NCBI RefSeq assembly: GCF_013343235.1
Contig: NZ_CP040094.1
Coordinates: forward strand, 3,100,501 to 3,164,500
Source: Nostoc sp. TCL240-02
GTDB taxonomy: Bacteria > Cyanobacteriota > Cyanobacteriia > Cyanobacteriales > Nostocaceae
Reading direction: 5' to 3'
DNA length: 64,000 nucleotides
Shown here: positions 45,464 through 55,787 of the stretch, piece after piece
Numbering within the stretch: position 1 is the stretch's first letter
Layout: each line of letters begins with the position of its first letter
Translations under genes and position numbers: made by a program
The notes under the pieces: generated by a model
Told to the model about the DNA's origin: nothing
Database searches by the model: none
Seen by the model: the letters and a program-made list of their open reading frames with translations, nothing else

Positions 45464-47689
45464 CTAACCTGACTCAGGCTGACGGAATGCATTGAGCATT
45501 GCCATCGCTTTTGACGGAACGGCTGTAAACCGAAGCAGAAAAAGATGCTCATCAACATGAGACTGTTGGATCACCTTGGCATAGATATGTTCTTCTGTAG
45601 CCATTTCTGCTGCAATCAATAGCTTGAGTTTGAGATTACTCAAGATTTCTAAAGAATGTGGCGATCGCAATTGCGCCTTTTTTTCTGAGAGGCTAATTAA
45701 TGCTCCCAAAAATACTGTTCCCACTGCATGTTTTCCCTGCAAAATGGAGTATTCCACAGTTAATTCTTGATTGAGAACGATCATTTCATCATCGTCATCA
45801 GGCAAGAATAAATTATATTTACCACCAATGCCACGAATTTCACAAATTGTCACAGGGTGTTTTATTCCCTTGGGTTCTATTTGTAGTTGTCCAGCAATTT
45901 GGAGGTCAATGTGGGCATCTTTACAGGTATTTTCAGAAATTAAAATCTGTCCTCCCACTGTATAAGATTCAATTCGAGCAGCCAAATTAACATGACTGCC
46001 AATAACTGTATATTGAGCGCGTTTTTGAGAACCAACATTTCCCGCTACGGCCTCGCCTGTATTCATCCCAATTCCCATTTCGAGAATAGGAAAATTCATT
46101 TGCCGATTTTTTTCGTTTACTTGCTGCATTGCCAACTGCATAGCAATAGCACAGGCGATCGCTCGTTGGGAATCATCTTTGCGACTAATTGGCGCACCAA
46201 ATATCACAAAAATACCATCACCCATAAACTCATTAATCGTGCCTTTATACTGGTTAATCACATCTGTCATTATTCCGAGATAAAGATTCAAAATTTTTAC
46301 TACTTCTTCAGGCGGTAATTGTTCGGAAATAGCTGAAAATCCTCTTAAATCAGACACTAGAACCGTAACTTTTCTCCGTTCTCCCCCTAGCTTTAACCCA
46401 GAAGGAGTTTCTAGAATATTGGCGACGATTTCATCAGTTAGATAGCGACCGAGAGTTTTTCGCATCTCGGTAGCGCTTTGAGCAATATACTGAGTAAGTG
46501 CGATCGCAGAACCAGCGAATGCCAGCAATGAAGGGACAACGGGAATCCACCAACCAGCCAAAAACGCTAGAAAACTACCACCAATTAAACCGCCACCTGC
46601 TAGAAAAACACTAACAGCCATGAGGATTTTCTGGTTGCTACTGTGGCGTTGTAGCCAACACAAGCTAGCACCAATAATTGACCAAATTAAAATTGATAGC
46701 CATTCTAGCGGCTCAGGTAAACACTTGATCGATGAACGACCATCCATTGCCGCACTTAAAATTTGACTAATCAAATTAGCATGAATTGTTATACCTGCCA
46801 TTCGTTCTGGATCAGTCAAGACATTACTGCTGTAAGGCGTATAGAATAGATCCTTCAAACTCTCAGCAGTAGCACCAATTAACACCACCTTGTCCCGCAT
46901 TAAGTCTGGTGGAATGGGTTTATCTTGAACTTCGCCCAGAGAAACCTTAGTAAACTGCTGTATCCGTCCTCGATAGTTCAACAGCACTTGGTAACTTCCC
47001 GCATCCGCTCGGACATAACCCCCATCATTAGCTTCAAAAATTGGGAAAACACCCTGATTTAACTGCAAATAATTAGAGTTAGTTGCTGCTGGTTTGGCGG
47101 TAATGCCTTCAGGTTTCAAGTACAACAATGCCAGCTTTAACCCAAAGCTTTCCAGAATCTGATCATTATTTAAATTTACGTATAATAGCGATCGCCGAAT
47201 TTTGCCATCCCCATCTATGGGTAAATCATTTGACCCAATTTGATCGAGTCGCTTCAGTTCTGGAGACGAATCAACTGCCGAACTATCAACAGTATCAGAG
47301 ACTTTTTGGACTCCAATTAAATTTGGAGTAGATTTAAACACCTTAAGTAAAGCTTCATGACCAGGATTGACGGGTAAATCACGATAAATATCTAAACCAA
47401 TCGCTCTGGGTTGTTGCTGTTTGATTTTCTCTAACAAACTGGCAAGTTTTCCATCAGACATAGGCCACTGTCCCTGCTTGCGGACATCTGCCTCATTAAT
47501 CTCAACTATGACGATACGGGTATCAGGCGATTCTTGTGGACGGAGGAGAAAAAATTGATCTAGTGCTGCCAATTCCAACAATTGCAGTAATCCAGTCAAA
47601 CGTAGTGCAATCACCAGGGCTGTAATATTGGGAACAGCAAGTAAAACACCACGCCATTGCCAGATTTGCGATTTCAGCTTTGCCCACAT
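45464..47689 (-). CDS. CHASE2-domain adenylate/guanylate cyclase
   Basis: A 741-residue sensor. One N-terminal membrane helix, an extracellular CHASE2 domain at about 40-300 (SPDTRIVIVEINEADVRKQG), three membrane helices at about 320-400, and a class III cyclase domain at about 430-610. The cyclase metal Asp residues are in VLVSDLRGFSA and NEFMGDGIFVIFG, followed by MGIGMNTGEAVAGNVGS and VNLAARIES. It makes cyclic AMP (or GMP) in response to an outer signal. It follows the DUF928 gene by 5 bases, a frequent cyanobacterial pairing. Confidence 0.92.
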   Translation of the reverse strand: MWAKLKSQIWQWRGVLLAVPNITALVIALRLTGLLQLLELAALDQFFLLRPQESPDTRIVIVEINEADVRKQGQWPMSDGKLASLLEKIKQQQPRAIGLDIYRDLPVNPGHEALLKVFKSTPNLIGVQKVSDTVDSSAVDSSPELKRLDQIGSNDLPIDGDGKIRRSLLYVNLNNDQILESFGLKLALLYLKPEGITAKPAATNSNYLQLNQGVFPIFEANDGGYVRADAGSYQVLLNYRGRIQQFTKVSLGEVQDKPIPPDLMRDKVVLIGATAESLKDLFYTPYSSNVLTDPERMAGITIHANLISQILSAAMDGRSSIKCLPEPLEWLSILIWSIIGASLCWLQRHSSNQKILMAVSVFLAGGGLIGGSFLAFLAGWWIPVVPSLLAFAGSAIALTQYIAQSATEMRKTLGRYLTDEIVANILETPSGLKLGGERRKVTVLVSDLRGFSAISEQLPPEEVVKILNLYLGIMTDVINQYKGTINEFMGDGIFVIFGAPISRKDDSQRAIACAIAMQLAMQQVNEKNRQMNFPILEMGIGMNTGEAVAGNVGSQKRAQYTVIGSHVNLAARIESYTVGGQILISENTCKDAHIDLQIAGQLQIEPKGIKHPVTICEIRGIGGKYNLFLPDDDDEMIVLNQELTVEYSILQGKHAVGTVFLGALISLSEKKAQLRSPHSLEILSNLKLKLLIAAEMATEEHIYAKVIQQSHVDEHLFLLRFTAVPSKAMAMLNAFRQPESG

Positions 47690-47694
47690 AAGAT

Positions 47695-48540
47695 TTAGTG
47701 AGGAATTAGGAGAGACGCGATAAATCGTGTCTGTACAAGAGTTGGAAATTCTGCTTTAGCCTCATGCCCAATGCCCAATGCCCCCTGCCCTTCTTTCCTC
47801 AATGTGCAACAATCGATCAATGGTTCTGAAGCGATCGCACTCAAACCTACAGACTTCAAAAATTGTCTCCAATCTAGCTTCGCTTTAAAATTATTCGGCT
47901 CAGTTCGACGTAGCTGCACCAAACTAGTCAACGCTTCATGCCAAATCCCAGCTTCTGCATAGATGGTGGGTAACTTATACACATTTGCCTTTACCAACGC
48001 CTCCGACAACGATGAGCCTGGTTGAGTGCGTTCCACCCAACCTTCTACAGTCGGATTGTCGCTGGAGTCTTGAGTATTACAAACAATTGTTAGATACCAA
48101 TGATAAGTTTTACCTACAGTAAGTCCGGGGGAACTCTCAGGAAGTTTGAAGCTAATAATTCCAGGTTTAGCAGGAAGCTTAAAAGACGTTTCATAAAATA
48201 CATTCTGGTCTTCAGCTAGCAGCACAAACTTAGCTGTTTTAACTTGAATTGGAGGTACATACCAGAAAAATGCTGGATGTTGAGCAAATGTCAGCCCTAA
48301 TTTATCTGGAGGCAGTAAGGGAGTTATTAATTTTTTCCCTATTAGACAAGAGCCGCCACGGGTAGAACCACCAGCACTTGCAGGAGGTTTTCCTCGCTGT
48401 GGTGGCTTAAATGCCTGACTAATTTGCCAAGTTTTGTTGGGATGGTACGACTGAGCATATACCTGTGCTGTTAAAGCAGAAAGCAAACCCAAAGGTAAGA
48501 AAAAGGTTAGAAAATATACGAATGGTTTAATCCGTTTCAT
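47695..48540 (-). CDS. DUF928-family secreted protein
   Basis: A 281-residue protein with a signal peptide (about 1-30). The mature part has PQRGKPPASAGGSTRGG and FFWYVPP segments characteristic of DUF928. It is transcribed just before the CHASE2 cyclase and probably acts as a periplasmic partner. The last 35 or so residues (from EGQGALGIGHEAKAEF on) are coded by a heptad repeat and by a palindromic dispersed repeat (47713-47732), so the natural C-terminus has been replaced or extended. Confidence 0.85.
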   Translation of the reverse strand: MKRIKPFVYFLTFFLPLGLLSALTAQVYAQSYHPNKTWQISQAFKPPQRGKPPASAGGSTRGGSCLIGKKLITPLLPPDKLGLTFAQHPAFFWYVPPIQVKTAKFVLLAEDQNVFYETSFKLPAKPGIISFKLPESSPGLTVGKTYHWYLTIVCNTQDSSDNPTVEGWVERTQPGSSLSEALVKANVYKLPTIYAEAGIWHEALTSLVQLRRTEPNNFKAKLDWRQFLKSVGLSAIASEPLIDCCTLRKEGQGALGIGHEAKAEFPTLVQTRFIASLLIPH

Positions 48541-48631
48541 ATTGATAATGCCTGAGTTCTAAATTATTCAGTGAATAAATTAAGTATTCCCAAAAGCAAG
48601 ATCAAATTTTTCACTCAACTACAAACTATTG

Positions 48632-48780
48632 GACATGGGGCATTGGGCACTTGTACTGAGTTTCGACTGCGCTCAACTACCGCGTAGTCGAAGTATTGGG
48701 CATTGGGCATTGGGCATTGGTTATTCTTCCCCTCTGCCCCCTGCCTCCCCTGCTCCCCTTCCTCTCCCCGCCCCCTCTCC
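48632..48780. repeat. Heptad, palindromic and C-rich repeats upstream of aroA
   Basis: GGGCATT heptads flank a GAGTTTCGACTGCGCTCAAC dispersed element, followed by CCCCTGCC-rich low-complexity sequence. The gap 48541-48843 has no gene; the aroA promoter must lie in its last part. Confidence 0.75.
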
Positions 48781-48843
48781 CCCTTTTGGTCACAATATGG
48801 GAATATATAAAGTTGTAGCTAACCGCCTACGTAGAGGTTTAAC

Positions 48844-50124
48844 GTGGATACCATTGCAATTCCTGCTCTAAATCGGCCAGTGGATGCCACGGTAGAAATT
48901 CCCGGTTCTAAAAGTCTTACTAATCGGGCGTTGCTTGTCGCTGCATTGGCAAAAGGTGACTCCATTTTAGAAAATGCCTTATTTAGTGAAGACAGCGAAT
49001 ATTTTGTCAAATGCGTAGAACAATTAGGCATTCCCATTACTTTGAATCCTCATCAGGCACAAATCCAAGTGGGGGGAAGGGGAGGCGACATCCCAGCTAA
49101 ACAGGCAGATTTATTTGTGGGTTTGGCAGGTACAGCGGCACGGTTTATCTCGGCGTTGGTGGCACTGGGTAACGGTGAATATCGTCTAGATGGCGTTCCC
49201 AGAATGCGAGAACGACCGATGGGTGATATGTTGACGGTGCTGCAAACGGGTGGAGCAACCGTTAACTTTGAGGGAAACTCCGGCTTTATGCCCTACACCA
49301 TCTATAGCCAAGGATTCGCTGGCGGAAATTTCCGTTTGAAAGCTAACCAAACAAGTCAGCAACTTTCGGCATTGCTGATGATTGCGCCTTATGCTCAACA
49401 GGATACGATTATTGAGGTTGAGGGGACATTAGTTTCTCAATCTTACGTCAAAATGACCTGCCGTTTGATGGCAGATTTTGGCGTGGAGGTGAATCAAATC
49501 GGCGATAATCAATTTCAGATTAAAGCGGGTCAACGTTACCAAGCTCGACATTACACAGTAGAACCAGATGCGTCAAATGCTTCTTACTTTTTTGCCGCCG
49601 CCGCCGTCACAGGGGGACGGGTGCGCGTCAAACATTTGACGAAACAATCGTGTCAGGGTGATATTCTCTGGCTAGATGTTTTAGAACAGATGGGTTGCGA
49701 AGTTAAAGCTTCGGATGATTACACCGAAGTGACAGGGCCGAAGCAATTGCAAGGCATAGATATTGATATGAATGATATCTCGGATTTAGTGCAAACATTA
49801 GGTGCGATCGCGCCTTTTGCCAGTTCACCGATTACTATTCGTAACGTGGAACATATTCGATATAAGGAAACCGACCGAATTCGAGCAGTAGTAACAGAGT
49901 TACGTCGGTTAGGGGTTCAGGTTGAAGAATTTCCCGATAGACTGAAAATTGAGCCTGGCCCTATTACCCCGGCGGAAATTGAAACCTATCACGATCATCG
50001 CATGGCAATGGCTTTTGCTGTTACTGGTTTGAAGGTTCCAGGAATTATCATTAAAGATCCTGGCTGTACAGCGAAAACCTTTCCAGATTACTTCACTCGA
50101 TTCTTCAAAATGTTAGAAGAATAA
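48844..50124 (+). CDS. aroA: 3-phosphoshikimate 1-carboxyvinyltransferase (EPSP synthase)
   Basis: A 426-residue enzyme starting at GTG with TAGAGG upstream. Key segments are PGSKSLTNRALLVAALA, GLAGTAARFISALVALG, PRMRERPMGDML and RYKETDRIRAVVTELRRLG, with DHRMAMAFAV near the end. It catalyses the sixth step of the shikimate pathway. Monocistronic. Confidence 0.96.
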   Translation: MDTIAIPALNRPVDATVEIPGSKSLTNRALLVAALAKGDSILENALFSEDSEYFVKCVEQLGIPITLNPHQAQIQVGGRGGDIPAKQADLFVGLAGTAARFISALVALGNGEYRLDGVPRMRERPMGDMLTVLQTGGATVNFEGNSGFMPYTIYSQGFAGGNFRLKANQTSQQLSALLMIAPYAQQDTIIEVEGTLVSQSYVKMTCRLMADFGVEVNQIGDNQFQIKAGQRYQARHYTVEPDASNASYFFAAAAVTGGRVRVKHLTKQSCQGDILWLDVLEQMGCEVKASDDYTEVTGPKQLQGIDIDMNDISDLVQTLGAIAPFASSPITIRNVEHIRYKETDRIRAVVTELRRLGVQVEEFPDRLKIEPGPITPAEIETYHDHRMAMAFAVTGLKVPGIIIKDPGCTAKTFPDYFTRFFKMLEE

Positions 50125-50208
50125 TTGAGTAGTATTTTGTAGCGATTATCTTCATTTCGTGTTTGATTTTAGTGGTACGTTATGACTCATAATTAAGTAG
50201 TTTGTAGT

Positions 50209-50224
50209 GGGGACTTCAGTCCCC
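50209..50224. terminator. Hairpin repeat downstream of aroA
   Basis: GGGGAC/GTCCCC around TTCA, about 85 bases after aroA. A weaker AGGATTTTAGTCCT follows, and a TATAGGACTT/AAGTCCTATA pair flanks 50289-50366. This is a common Nostoc intergenic pattern; the gap to 50548 has no gene. Confidence 0.45.
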
Positions 50225-50548
50225 AAAGCTAGGATTTTAGTCCTGAATACGAACGAAGATTTTTATTTGAACAGGTTTTTGGTGAATCCAATAATCTTTA
50301 TAGGACTTACACAAAACTACACGATGTAGACGCAAAGGGCTTCCCCCAGAGTAGGAGAAGTCCTATATATTACAAACTTAAATTTGATCTTATTTTACCT
50401 CTAATTAAAGTCTGCTTAAACTCGCAATTTTAATATAAGGTACATCCAATTATTTGGAGACTTATTTCTCTTTATTAAAAAGGGAAGAATCATTGATTTC
50501 TATCACTATTCTAATCAGTGATATCAATTTATTGTGAGGAAAATCGAG

Positions 50549-51100
50549 ATGAAAATAGTTCCAAAATTGGCCATTGCTGCTGCTAGCCTAACTTTAGGTT
50601 TTGCTGTTGTAGATGCAAAATCTGTATCTGCTGCAATTATTAATTACGCTTTCACAGTTGATAGTCCTGTAACTAAGGGAAATGGCTTTTTTAGCTTTGA
50701 CGACTCAACTCTGAGTAATGACTATACTCCCGAAGCTACTATTAAGTCACTCTCTTTTCAATTTGACGGTGATTCTAGCATTTACACAGAACAAGATGAT
50801 ACGAATTACCCAGACTTTCCTGTTGCATTTCAAACCACATCTTTAACAGGACAAACATCTTTTGCATTAGATTATCTGTTCAACGATAAATCTAATCCTG
50901 CCAGTTCTATCAGTTACGAAATCATTGGTGAAGATTTTACTATTTTCTCTAGAACTTCTCCAGATGCTGAACCCATATCAGGTAAAGTTTCCTATACACA
51001 AGTACCTGAACCTACACCTTTAGTTGGCGCTCTCTTTGCTTGTACCCTAGGCTTGATGATGAAGAGAAAAGTAACATTGATGAAAAAGGTTAAAATCTAA
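50549..51100 (+). CDS. PEP-CTERM sorting-domain protein
   Basis: A 183-residue secreted protein. The ATG at 50549 has GAGGA 9 bases upstream and is preferred over the GTG at 50534. A signal peptide ends near SVSAA; a beta-rich middle domain follows. The C-terminus has VPEPTPLVGALFACTLGLMM and a basic tail, the PEP-CTERM sorting signal. Likely exported to the envelope or matrix. Function unknown. The gap 51101-51326 shows no gene. Confidence 0.85.
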   Translation: MKIVPKLAIAAASLTLGFAVVDAKSVSAAIINYAFTVDSPVTKGNGFFSFDDSTLSNDYTPEATIKSLSFQFDGDSSIYTEQDDTNYPDFPVAFQTTSLTGQTSFALDYLFNDKSNPASSISYEIIGEDFTIFSRTSPDAEPISGKVSYTQVPEPTPLVGALFACTLGLMMKRKVTLMKKVKI

Positions 51101-51326
51101 CTTTCATTAAGTTGATATTAATGCTTTTTTTGCCAAAAATTAATCTCTTATTAGTAGGCTTTTCTGTAAAAACATAACATCTAACACATTGAGAATAATG
51201 GGAAAATTGGGAATTTAAACCTGATTTTGGTAAGGGAATTAATTATGAAATTTGCCTACGATTACCCTGCCTTCTTTGTGTTAGCTGTTGCTGTGCTTTA
51301 ACTTACCTGTTACTCAGGAGTAGAGA

Positions 51327-52913
51327 ATGGTAGATTACCAGAATTTTGAGCAGTTCTTGCATAGTCGAATGAAACGACGCAACTTAATTATCGGGGCAGG
51401 AGCATTATCTGGTTTAGCGATCGCTAACCAATTTTCTCATCAAACAGCGATCGCCAAAACTAGATTTTCCAATTATCCTTTTACTTTAGGTGTCGCATCG
51501 GGCGATCCTGATTCTAGCAGCGTAGTGATTTGGACTCGTCTCGCTCCTGAACCCTTAGAGGGAGGTGGAATGCCACCTGTGAATGTGCCAATTCGCTGGG
51601 AAGTATCTACCGATCCTGACATGAGGCGCATTATCTCTAGAGGTACGGTACTTGCAACCCCAGAATTAGCTCACTCGGTGCGAGTCATAGTAGAAGGATT
51701 GCAATCTGATACTTGGTACTGGTATCGATTTCTTGTTGGTCAAGATGCTAGCCCTATTGGTCGCACTCGTACAGCGCCTTTAGCAAATAGCTATTTGAAA
51801 AAATTGAACTTTGCCCTGGTTTCTTGCCAACACTATGAGCAAGGATACTTTACTGCTTACAAATATTTAGCTCAAGATGACCTCGATCTAGTAGTGCATG
51901 TTGGTGATTACATCTACGAAGGCGGAATCTCAAACAATCGCCCCAGAAAGCACAACAGTGCAGAAATTTTGACTTTAGAAGATTACCGCAACCGTCACGC
52001 CCTTTATAAAACTGATACCAATCTGCAAGCAGCCCATGCAGCATTTCCTTGGATTGTTACCTGGGATGACCACGAAGTAGAAAACAACTACGCCAACTAT
52101 ATTTCAGAAGTTGATACTGAACCAGACCAAGATCCGGCTATTTTCCTCCAACGGCGGGCTGTTGCTTATCAGGCTTACTACGAACACATGCCACTGCGAC
52201 CCTTTTCGCGTCCCGTTGGCCCCGATATGCAACTTTACCGTCGGCTTTCTTTTGGTAATTTAGCCACCTTCCATGTCTTAGATACCCGCCAATATCGCAC
52301 CGATCAGCCCTGTGGTGATGGTACTAAACAACGTCCTTGTGGAGAAGATCCCAATGGAACCATTACTGGCAAGCGTCAGGAAGATTGGCTATATGATGGT
52401 TTAGATCGCTCACAGGCTAAGTGGAACGTTTTGGCACAGCAAGTTATAGTTGCTCAGATAGACACAAAAGCAGGACCTGGCGAAACCTACAGCATGGATA
52501 AGTGGGATGGTTACGTGGCTTCGCGTGATCGCCTCATGCGTTTCTTAGAACAGCGCAAACCATCTAATCCAGTAGTCTTATCAGGCGATGTCCATTCTAA
52601 TTGGGCAATAAATTTAAAGGCTGACTTTAATAACCCAGGATCTACCACAGTCGGGAGTGAATTCGTTTGTACTTCAATAACCTCTGGTGGAGATGGGGCA
52701 GATACTAATTTAAATGTTCAAGCTTACTTACCTGAAAACCCACACATTAAGTTCTTCAATGGTCAACGGGGGTATGTTCGCTGTGGGCTGACTCCCACAA
52801 CTTACAAGACAGACTATTTGGTTCTGTCAAATGTGACAACTCCATTTGGCACCATTAGTAAGCGGGCTTCATTTTTGGTTGAAGATGGTCGTCCAGGAAT
52901 ACAACAAGTCTAA
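51327..52913 (+). CDS. phoD: PhoD-type alkaline phosphatase / phosphodiesterase
   Basis: A 528-residue protein. The N-terminus has a twin-Arg type signal (MKRRNLIIGAGALSGLAIA, from residue 15); an internal start at that Met is possible. The PhoD N-domain (YPFTLGVASGDPDSSSVVIW) is followed by the metal-binding catalytic core (FALVSCQHYEQGYF, VHVGDYIYEGG, TWDDHEVENNY, VVLSGDVHSNW). It is exported folded through Tat and releases phosphate from phosphodiesters. A strong terminator follows. Confidence 0.93.
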   Translation: MVDYQNFEQFLHSRMKRRNLIIGAGALSGLAIANQFSHQTAIAKTRFSNYPFTLGVASGDPDSSSVVIWTRLAPEPLEGGGMPPVNVPIRWEVSTDPDMRRIISRGTVLATPELAHSVRVIVEGLQSDTWYWYRFLVGQDASPIGRTRTAPLANSYLKKLNFALVSCQHYEQGYFTAYKYLAQDDLDLVVHVGDYIYEGGISNNRPRKHNSAEILTLEDYRNRHALYKTDTNLQAAHAAFPWIVTWDDHEVENNYANYISEVDTEPDQDPAIFLQRRAVAYQAYYEHMPLRPFSRPVGPDMQLYRRLSFGNLATFHVLDTRQYRTDQPCGDGTKQRPCGEDPNGTITGKRQEDWLYDGLDRSQAKWNVLAQQVIVAQIDTKAGPGETYSMDKWDGYVASRDRLMRFLEQRKPSNPVVLSGDVHSNWAINLKADFNNPGSTTVGSEFVCTSITSGGDGADTNLNVQAYLPENPHIKFFNGQRGYVRCGLTPTTYKTDYLVLSNVTTPFGTISKRASFLVEDGRPGIQQV

Positions 52914-52946
52914 TGGTTTAATTTCCAGGTATTGAAACCAGATAAT

Positions 52947-52995
52947 CACAGATGAATATAGATAATCAATGATAATTTATCTATATTCATCTGTG
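52947..52995 (+). terminator. Intrinsic terminator after phoD
   Basis: Perfect 19-bp stem (52947-52965 with 52977-52995), 11-base loop, followed by TTTTCATTTTC. It separates phoD from the CRISPR array. Confidence 0.85.
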
Positions 52996-53052
52996 TTTTC
53001 ATTTTCAAAAAATTTACTAATTGATATAAGGAGCAAAATAGGCCAATAGAAA

Positions 53053-54458
53053 AGTTCAATCCCTAATAGGGATTTTGATTAATTGCAATGTGCTTGTCAG
53101 CGATACTTCTCGAATAGATTTTGTGTTTCAATCCCTAATAGGGATTTTGATTAATTGCAATAAAAATAGAGTTTACTGCTACTGCCAACGGTAGGGTTTC
53201 AATCCCTAATAGGGATTTTGATTAATTGCAATTCCCGCAAGTTTTGCTGCATTCCCAAGTGCTTGCCGTTTCAATCCCTAATAGGGATTTTGATTAATTG
53301 CAATTTGCATTGTTTTCATTCCTTAAATAGTAAAAAGTTGTTTCAATCCCTAATAGGGATTTTGATTAATTGCAATAATTCAGTACTTTGGTGGTATTCA
53401 AGTCTACTTTTTGCGTTTCAATCCCTAATAGGGATTTTGATTAATTGCAATGCGAGATATTTTACTCAAACGCCGCCCGGACAAGGTTTCAATCCCTAAT
53501 AGGGATTTTGATTAATTGCAATAACTCTTGGTCAGAAATACGCTTTGTCCCTTTCTGTGGGTTTCAATCCCTAATAGGGATTTTGATTAATTGCAATCCT
53601 CAAAAATAGAGCATGGAGAGGTTGTTAGTTTGTTTCAATCCCTAATAGGGATTTTGATTAATTGCAATTATTATCATTTATATTAGTTACTTGTGTACAA
53701 AATGTTTCAATCCCTAATATGGATTTTGATTAATTGCAATTAATACCGTTATATTGGTAGACCTTTCATCAGAATGTTTCAATCCCTAATATGGATTTTG
53801 ATTAATTGCAATTTCCCGCATGGGCCATCATTCACTTTTCCTCTTGTTTCAATCCCTAATATGGATTTTGATTAATTGCAATGCTCTAGGAAGCCGAAAA
53901 TCAACGCGCTCGATTTGTTTCAATCCCTAATATGGATTTTGATTAATTGCAATAATTTAAGCGATTCATATACACCAATACTTACGTCAGTTTCAATCCC
54001 TAATATGGATTTTGATTAATTGCAATATGAATTAAAAACTGTAGAGGCGATCGCATCTCATGTTTCAATCCCTAATATGGATTTTGATTAATTACAATTA
54101 AAATCAAGCGGCTAGAGTCAGAAGCTAATGTTGGTTTCAATCCCTAATATGGATTTTGATTAATTGCAATATACGAAGAAATCGCAGCATCATCATTTTT
54201 AGATGTTTCAATCCCTAATATGGATTTTGATTAATTGCAATACGCAAAAGTTGGCGCTTAAAAGCATTAAGGATACGTTTCAATCCCTAATATGGATTTT
54301 GATTAATTGCAATGTGAAGAAGATAATTGAGAACTACTTTTTTATGCGTTTCAATCCCTAATATGGATTTTGATTAATTGCAATGAGAATTTATCAGGAT
54401 TTTCATCAGATACATCGGCAAGTTTCAATCCCTAATATGGATTTTGATTAATTGCAAT
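53053..54458 (-). CRISPR. CRISPR array, 20 repeats of 37 bases, 19 spacers
   Basis: On the plus strand the repeat begins GTTTCAATCCCTAATAGGGA and ends AATTGCAAT. On the minus strand it ends in ATTGAAAC, the usual crRNA 5' handle of such repeats, so transcription is taken to run leftward. Spacers are 33-38 bases. Repeats 1-9 (53053-53668, left) have AATAGGGAT; repeats 10-20 (53704-54458) have AATATGGAT, which breaks one base pair of the palindromic stem. The leftmost repeat is degenerate at its first two bases (AGTTC for GTTTC), which fits the leader-distal end. Repeat 15 (54062-54098) has a private G to A change. No cas gene is in the window. The 37-base repeat is typical of cyanobacterial type I-D or III loci; subtype not decided. 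Confidence 0.97.
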
Positions 54459-54640
54459 AGCGGGAGCCTGAAACCCAAGCTGTATTTAGTTTTCAAGGTG
54501 CAGTTGCGCGATTTAAGAGCAATCATAGCATTACAGAATTCGTTTGGAAAGAGTGCCAGAAAAATTTAAAGGCTGAAATCGTGTTTTGATAGGCATTTCA
54601 GAGATTGCGCGGATGAGGAATAGGCGACTAATGGGTTGAA
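54459..54640 (-). promoter_or_regulatory. Putative CRISPR leader
   Basis: The sequence to the right of the last intact repeat has no gene and, in the minus direction, reads CCTTGAAAACTAAATACAGC about 20-40 bases before the first repeat. The position and the array polarity support a leader; its exact limits are not visible. Confidence 0.6.
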
Positions 54641-54943
54641 AGCCTTACTGTATTTGGAATAGAAGCACTTTTTTGTGACTGTGAAATTTATACACCTACC
54701 CTTCCGCGCATTTGAGATATGGGAACTTAGCCAGAAGGGAAGTCAGTACAGAAAATTGTTTATTCCAGTGGCTTTTCTTTATCAATATAGGCGGCTTTTC
54801 TCTGAAAAAAGCCACACAGAAAGAACATTTGGACAACAAACGAATCTAATATTACGGTATACTGATTCATAAATTGTAATATTTTGTTGTCGTACTACTG
54901 TACTGATAACCAACAATAAAGTTTCCGCCAATTTAAGGTAGAG

Positions 54944-55777
54944 ATGATGAAAGAAATAACACGCCGCAAATTTATCGCAACAAGCACCTTGGCGACGGGT
55001 TTTGCCTTGGCAGTGCAACCCATTTCTGCTCAAGTCACCGCTACCGATGCTAAGGGGTTGGTAGCTGGTGCAGTGAAAATTCCCGTCAAAGATGGCGAAA
55101 TTCCTGCTTACAGAGCAGCACCCGCCACTGGTGAAAATTTCCCTATTGTCTTGGTAATCCAAGAAATCTTTGGTGTACACGAGCATATTCAAGATGTTAC
55201 TCGTCGTTTTGCTCAGTTGGGATACTTGGCGATCGCACCAGAATTATTTATCCGTCAAGGCGATGTCACTAAGTTAAGTAGTATAGACGAAATTCGCCCA
55301 ATTGTTGCCAAAGTACCAGATTCTCAAGTGTTATCCGATCTCGATGCGACGGTAAAATGGGCTGTGAAATCAGCTAAAGGCAATGCCGAGAAATTGGCAG
55401 TTACAGGTTTCTGTTGGGGTGGACGCATTACCTGGTTGTATGCGGCACACAATCCCAAGGTGAAGGCAGGTGGAGCATGGTATGGGCGACTTGTGGGCGA
55501 TGCTACCGAACTTCAGCCCAAGTATCCAATTGATATTGCATCAAAACTGACAGTCCCCATTCTCGGACTTTACGGTGGTAAGGATACAGGTATTCCCCTA
55601 AATACAGTAGAACAGATGCGCGATCGCTTAAAGTCTAGCAGCAGCAAATCTGAAATCATCGTCTACCCCGATGCACCTCACGCTTTTTTTGCCGATTATC
55701 GCCCCTCCTACCGTGAGAAAGATGCTAAGGACGGTTGGAAACGTCTTTTGGCGTGGTTTAAGCAAAATGGTGTTTAA
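54944..55777 (+). CDS. Dienelactone hydrolase family protein
   Basis: A 277-residue alpha/beta hydrolase with an N-terminal export signal ([18 protein letters not shown], a twin-Arg pattern). The nucleophile Cys is in [14 protein letters not shown], with the Asp in GGKDTGIP and the His in [14 protein letters not shown]. It probably hydrolyses lactones or esters in the periplasm. Divergent context: the next gene is on the opposite strand and ends 10 bases away. Confidence 0.9.
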   Translation: MMKEITRRKFIATSTLATGFALAVQPISAQVTATDAKGLVAGAVKIPVKDGEIPAYRAAPATGENFPIVLVIQEIFGVHEHIQDVTRRFAQLGYLAIAPELFIRQGDVTKLSSIDEIRPIVAKVPDSQVLSDLDATVKWAVKSAKGNAEKLAVTGFCWGGRITWLYAAHNPKVKAGGAWYGRLVGDATELQPKYPIDIASKLTVPILGLYGGKDTGIPLNTVEQMRDRLKSSSSKSEIIVYPDAPHAFFADYRPSYREKDAKDGWKRLLAWFKQNGV

Positions 55778-55787
55778 CGGTATCAGT

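Noticed and set aside
48629..48871. Plus-strand frame of 80 residues before aroA
   Set aside because: It consists of translated heptad and C-rich repeats and overlaps the aroA start.
53218..53499. Open frame of 93 residues with repeated FQSLIGILINCN
   Set aside because: It is the translation of CRISPR repeats and spacers, not a gene.
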